NCBI GenBank assembly: GCA_018262315.1
Contig: JAGSPS010000201.1
Span: forward strand, 1 to 6,112
Direction: 5' to 3'
Length of the DNA stretch: 6,112 nt
Source: Deltaproteobacteria bacterium
GTDB taxonomy: Bacteria; Myxococcota_A; UBA9160; PR03
The notes below the pieces were generated by a model. The model was not told the origin of the DNA, made no database searches, and saw only the letters and a program-made list of their open reading frames with translations. Shown here piece by piece: positions 4,881-6,112 of this stretch. Every line of letters begins with the position of its first letter. Positions within the stretch are counted from its first letter, which is position 1. Both the position numbers and the translations under genes were made by a program.

Positions 4881-6000
4881 AGTAGAGGTACGAAAGCCAG
4901 CTCGCGACGCGGATGTAGACCGCGCCGAGGAAGTTCATGACCGGGTTCTCCCCGGCGTAGACGAGGACCTCGGCTTGACCGCCGACACGCGCGCCGCGCA
5001 GGCGCTCGGCCTCGTCGGAGTCGAACTCGATCGACACCGGAATGCGCTGGGCCTGACGCAACCAGTCGCGGTCGTTCTGCACCGTCGGAAGCGAGCCCGA
5101 CGACGACTGCTGGCCGCTGTCGACGCCGCGGCCGATGCTGCGCACGCGTCCCGCGAGCACCTCGCCAGGCAGTATGTCGAGGACGATGGCGGCTTCATCG
5201 CCGACGTCGATGTGGCCGAGGTTGTTCTCCGTCATGTCGGCGCTGATCCACAGGTCGTGCGTCGCAATCAGCGTCATCACCGCCGCGCCGGGCTGCGCGT
5301 AGTGACCGACGTCGGTGCTCAAGTCCGTGACCATGCCGCGCGACGGGGCGACGACGTGGGTGTTCGAGAGATCGAGTTCGGCCGCTTCCAGAGCCGCGCG
5401 AGCGCTGCGGACCTGGGCGTTGTCGTCCCCGGCTTCGCCGGCCGCTTCCACCGCCATGCGTAACTCCGCCTCGGCTCCGCGAACCTTGCTGCGCGCCTCC
5501 GAGCGCGTCGCCTGCGCGATCTCCAGGCGGCGCACCGAGATGGCGCCCGGGTCTTCGCGGTACAGACGCTCCTGGCGGTCGGCGTCGCGCTCGGCCATCT
5601 CGCGGTTGGCCTTGGCCACCTCGAGCGCCGCTCGCGCTCCTTCGACACCGGCCTGCGAAGCATTGACGGAATCGCGTGCCACCTCATACGCGGCATGGGC
5701 ACTCTGCAGCGCGATCTCGTACGGGTGCGGATCGATGTCGAAGAGCGGCTGTCCCGGCTGCACTTCGCCGTTGTCGCGGATGCGGACCTTCACGACCTTG
5801 CCTCCGACTTCGGCGGCGACCGGCACCACGAAGGCCTCGATGCGGGCTTGCGACGTGCACGGTGTGAGCCGGTCGCCCACGACGTAGAGGCCGAGGCTGA
5901 TCAGGATCAGCGTCGCCACGACGGCGGCGCCCTTGCGGGTGCCGCTGCCGACCGCGTCGGCGGCAGGCGCGGGAGGTGTCGATGCGGTGTCCTGGGTCAT
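4879..6000 (-). CDS. HlyD/EmrA-family membrane fusion (periplasmic adaptor) protein
   Basis: A 373-residue adaptor that would link an inner-membrane transporter to the outer envelope for export of small molecules. Residues 1-23 are a cytoplasmic Pro/Ala-rich tail, and 24-42 form a single membrane anchor (AAVVATLILISLGLYVVG). The barrel-sandwich halves are at about 54-95 (VPVAAEVGGKVVKV...GQPLFDIDP) and 213-246 (THVVAPSRGMVTDLS). A long Ala/Glu/Arg-rich coiled-coil hairpin at about 96-212 separates them, and a beta-barrel domain spans about 248-346. The C-terminus FLGAVYIRVASWLSYLY is a hydrophobic tail like that of YibH/YiaV-type adaptors. Length and domain order are complete. The ATG at 6000 overlaps the upstream gene's stop (ATGA), with a weak GGAAA upstream. 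The downstream partner gene is truncated (see 4720-4869), so the adaptor may lack its transporter unless the upstream gene supplies one. Substrate unknown. Confidence 0.9.
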   Translation of the reverse strand: MTQDTASTPPAPAADAVGSGTRKGAAVVATLILISLGLYVVGDRLTPCTSQARIEAFVVPVAAEVGGKVVKVRIRDNGEVQPGQPLFDIDPHPYEIALQSAHAAYEVARDSVNASQAGVEGARAALEVAKANREMAERDADRQERLYREDPGAISVRRLEIAQATRSEARSKVRGAEAELRMAVEAAGEAGDDNAQVRSARAALEAAELDLSNTHVVAPSRGMVTDLSTDVGHYAQPGAAVMTLIATHDLWISADMTENNLGHIDVGDEAAIVLDILPGEVLAGRVRSIGRGVDSGQQSSSGSLPTVQNDRDWLRQAQRIPVSIEFDSDEAERLRGARVGGQAEVLVYAGENPVMNFLGAVYIRVASWLSYLY

Positions 6001-6112
6001 GGTGTTTCCGGTTGCGGAAGCGGTTCGGAGTCGTCACCGGCGGGCGGAAGCGGAGCGTCGAGCAGCCGCTTCCAATCGCTGCGTTCGCCCATCGTGTCAC
6101 GGGTCGCGTCGT
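5997..6112 (-). CDS. Partial CDS, C-terminal end of the gene upstream of the HlyD-type adaptor
   Basis: Reading into the window from its right edge, the minus frame gives a 38-residue hydrophilic tail containing MGERSDWKRLLDAPLPPA and ending GDDSEPLPQPETP, with TGA at 5997-5999. The stop overlaps the adaptor's ATG as ATGA, the standard sign of translational coupling, so this is the end of a real operon gene whose 5' part lies outside the window. An acidic, Pro-rich cytoplasmic tail would suit a membrane protein. In YibH/YiaV-type operons a small DUF3302 protein often precedes the adaptor, but 38 residues do not allow identification. Confidence 0.6.
   Translation of the reverse strand, partial: DATRDTMGERSDWKRLLDAPLPPAGDDSEPLPQPETP

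Noticed and set aside
4640..5463. Plus-strand open frames over the scar and the adaptor gene
   Set aside because: They lie opposite the integrase remnant and the clearly recognisable adaptor, and show no family-like pattern.
1..6112. CRISPR array, toxin-antitoxin pair, retron, or new defence system
   Set aside because: No regularly spaced repeats, no small paired genes and no reverse transcriptase or nuclease motifs were seen. Intergenic space is too short to hide a larger RNA-based system.

Overview
The window is GC-rich throughout, with strong G/C preference at third codon positions, dense packing of genes and a tRNA with encoded CCA. This fits a high-GC Gram-negative bacterium. The lipoprotein-type serine hydrolase and the HlyD-type periplasmic adaptor both imply an inner membrane and periplasm. 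The flavour resembles Myxococcota or related former Deltaproteobacteria, but that placement is an impression and not proven by the sequence.

Layout. Positions 1-2054 (minus strand) hold a two-gene unit: a DUF456-type membrane protein (1506-2054), then 26 nt later an FAD/NAD(P)-dependent oxidoreductase (99-1479 coding, stop at 97), ending in a long GC-rich hairpin at 17-57. A 91-bp divergent spacer (2055-2145) separates it from a plus-strand pair: a short-chain dehydrogenase/reductase (2146-3105) and a NylB/class C beta-lactamase-like serine hydrolase with a lipoprotein-type N-terminus (about 3117-4565). The hydrolase frame runs without a stop into a CAT-anticodon tRNA (4556-4631), probably tRNA-Ile2.

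The right part is on the minus strand. A partial gene at the window edge (5997-6112) overlaps the start of an HlyD/EmrA-type membrane fusion protein (4879-6000) by ATGA. Nine bases after that gene a well-formed ribosome binding site and GTG open another reading frame (4869). It looks like the start of a DUF2955/FUSC-like inner-membrane transporter, but only about 31 recognisable residues remain. It then breaks directly into the last ~45 recognisable codons of a phage-type tyrosine recombinase, with the box-III His and the nucleophilic Tyr, whose frame runs to and into the tRNA. The region 4574-4869 is therefore a scar: a truncated efflux-pump gene fused to the tail of an integrase lodged at a tRNA attachment site.

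How it works together. The left and middle genes look like ordinary chromosomal metabolism and envelope genes. The right genes look like an export system (adaptor plus a lost inner-membrane partner) disabled by a deletion involving an integrated element. I see no CRISPR array, toxin-antitoxin pair, defence system or complete mobile element. The point most worth a second look is the integrase/transporter fusion scar at the tRNA.
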